DNA from: Pseudomonas orientalis
GTDB taxonomy: Bacteria > Pseudomonadota > Gammaproteobacteria > Pseudomonadales > Pseudomonadaceae
Direction: 5' to 3'
Length of the DNA: 64,000 bases
NCBI RefSeq assembly: GCF_022807995.1
Contig: NZ_CP094351.1
Coordinates: 1,333,001 to 1,397,000, forward strand
Shown: piece after piece, positions 63,735-64,000 of the stretch
Layout of the letters: each line of letters opens with the position of its first letter
How positions within the stretch are numbered: the first letter of the stretch is position 1
Position numbers and translations under genes: made by a program
The notes under the pieces: generated by a model
What the model was told of the DNA's origin: nothing
Seen by the model: only the letters and a program-made list of their open reading frames with translations
Database searches by the model: none

Positions 63735-64000
63735 AGTGTTGTGTACGGCTTAATTCGCGCATGCGCTGCAAGACCGCATTCAAACCGTTGCTGCGCGACG
63801 GTGACAACTGGCGCGACAAGCCCAGTTGATTGAACCACTCAGGCAGATCAACCGCCCGCAACTCAGCGGCCGACAGCCCGTTTACCCGCGCCAACAACAG
63901 CGCCACCAATCCACGAATCATCCGCGCGTCGCTGCTCGCGGCAAACTGCCAATGGCCGTGCTGCAAGCGGCCGGTCAGCCACACCAGGCTTTCGCAACCG
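63733..64000 (-). CDS. SufE/CsdE-family sulfur acceptor (5' end cut by window)
   Basis: The visible C-terminal part of a SufE-fold protein runs off the right edge. Near the edge it reads GCESLVWL, containing the sulfur-accepting Cys, followed by SSDARMIRGLVALLLARVNG, a conserved SufE segment. Such proteins take persulfide from a cysteine desulfurase (SufS or CsdA). The neighbour tcdA (csdL) favours CsdE. The first half of the gene is outside the window. Confidence 0.88.
   Translation of the reverse strand, partial: GCESLVWLTGRLQHGHWQFAASSDARMIRGLVALLLARVNGLSAAELRAVDLPEWFNQLGLSRQLSPSRSNGLNAVLQRMRELSRTQH

Overview
The window is about 60% GC with dense, mostly housekeeping genes. It reads as chromosome of a Pseudomonas fluorescens-group bacterium. 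The evidence is the gene order (cinA-recA-recX; erdR-dgkA-finR-fpr; a complete wsp operon followed by prfB-lysS; ppc-adk-tsaB; mexL-mexJK-plsB; csp-rlmA-dapE-ndvB), the protein sequences, and the many paired REP palindromes (REPINs) of the kind common in this group. From memory, most blocks follow P. aeruginosa PAO1 order (recA block, wsp to plsB block, and the PA1159-PA1163 block), joined here in a different arrangement.

Layout. 1-1 kb: the end of a phage-type lysis cassette (truncated GH19 endolysin, Rz i-spanin, and an Rz1 o-spanin nested in another frame) next to cinA, probably the tail of a tailocin/prophage in the known mutS-cinA hotspot. 1-3.2 kb: cinA-like gene and SOS-controlled recA-recX. 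3.2-13.2 kb: LOG protein, a small secreted protein, tRNA/rRNA modification genes (tapT, trmO, an RsuA/RluF-like protein lacking its catalytic Asp, rimO), erdR, dgkA and the divergent finR/fpr pair. 13.3-14.3 kb: a DinJ/YafQ-type toxin-antitoxin operon and a stretch with no credible gene. 14.3-20.7 kb: kup, an old-yellow-enzyme gene, opgD and a DUF533 gene. 20.8-29.2 kb: the seven-gene wspABCDEFR surface-sensing operon that makes c-di-GMP. 29.4-35.5 kb: prfB with its programmed frameshift, lysS, a TetR gene, a QEGLA-motif protein and a lipoprotein hydrolase.

35.6-36.6 kb is the most unusual region. Two small orphan genes each sit just downstream of a match to the HrpL-dependent 'hrp box' (GGAACC-N15-CCACNNA). 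The first encodes a Gly/Gln-rich, Cys-free, harpin-like protein. The second promoter's -10 element is overlapped by a perfect 14-bp palindrome. This looks like an undescribed type III secretion accessory locus placed between core genes.

36.6-47.4 kb: an OmpA-family lipoprotein and a DUF4398 lipoprotein behind a probable AlgU promoter, then ppc, adk, tsaB, DUF72, a PEP-mutase-like enzyme, an extensin-like protein, a protein with a duplicated motif, and rsmJ. 47.4-47.9 kb: a dispersed repeat that can fold into a three-way junction, plus REPs. 47.9-56.9 kb: mexL and divergent mexJK, a small AlgU-type gene, DUF4197, a YbaY-like lipoprotein and plsB. 57.0-64.0 kb: csp, rlmA, dapE, ndvB, tcdA and a truncated sufE/csdE-like gene. 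No rRNA, tRNA, CRISPR array or insertion-sequence transposase was found.
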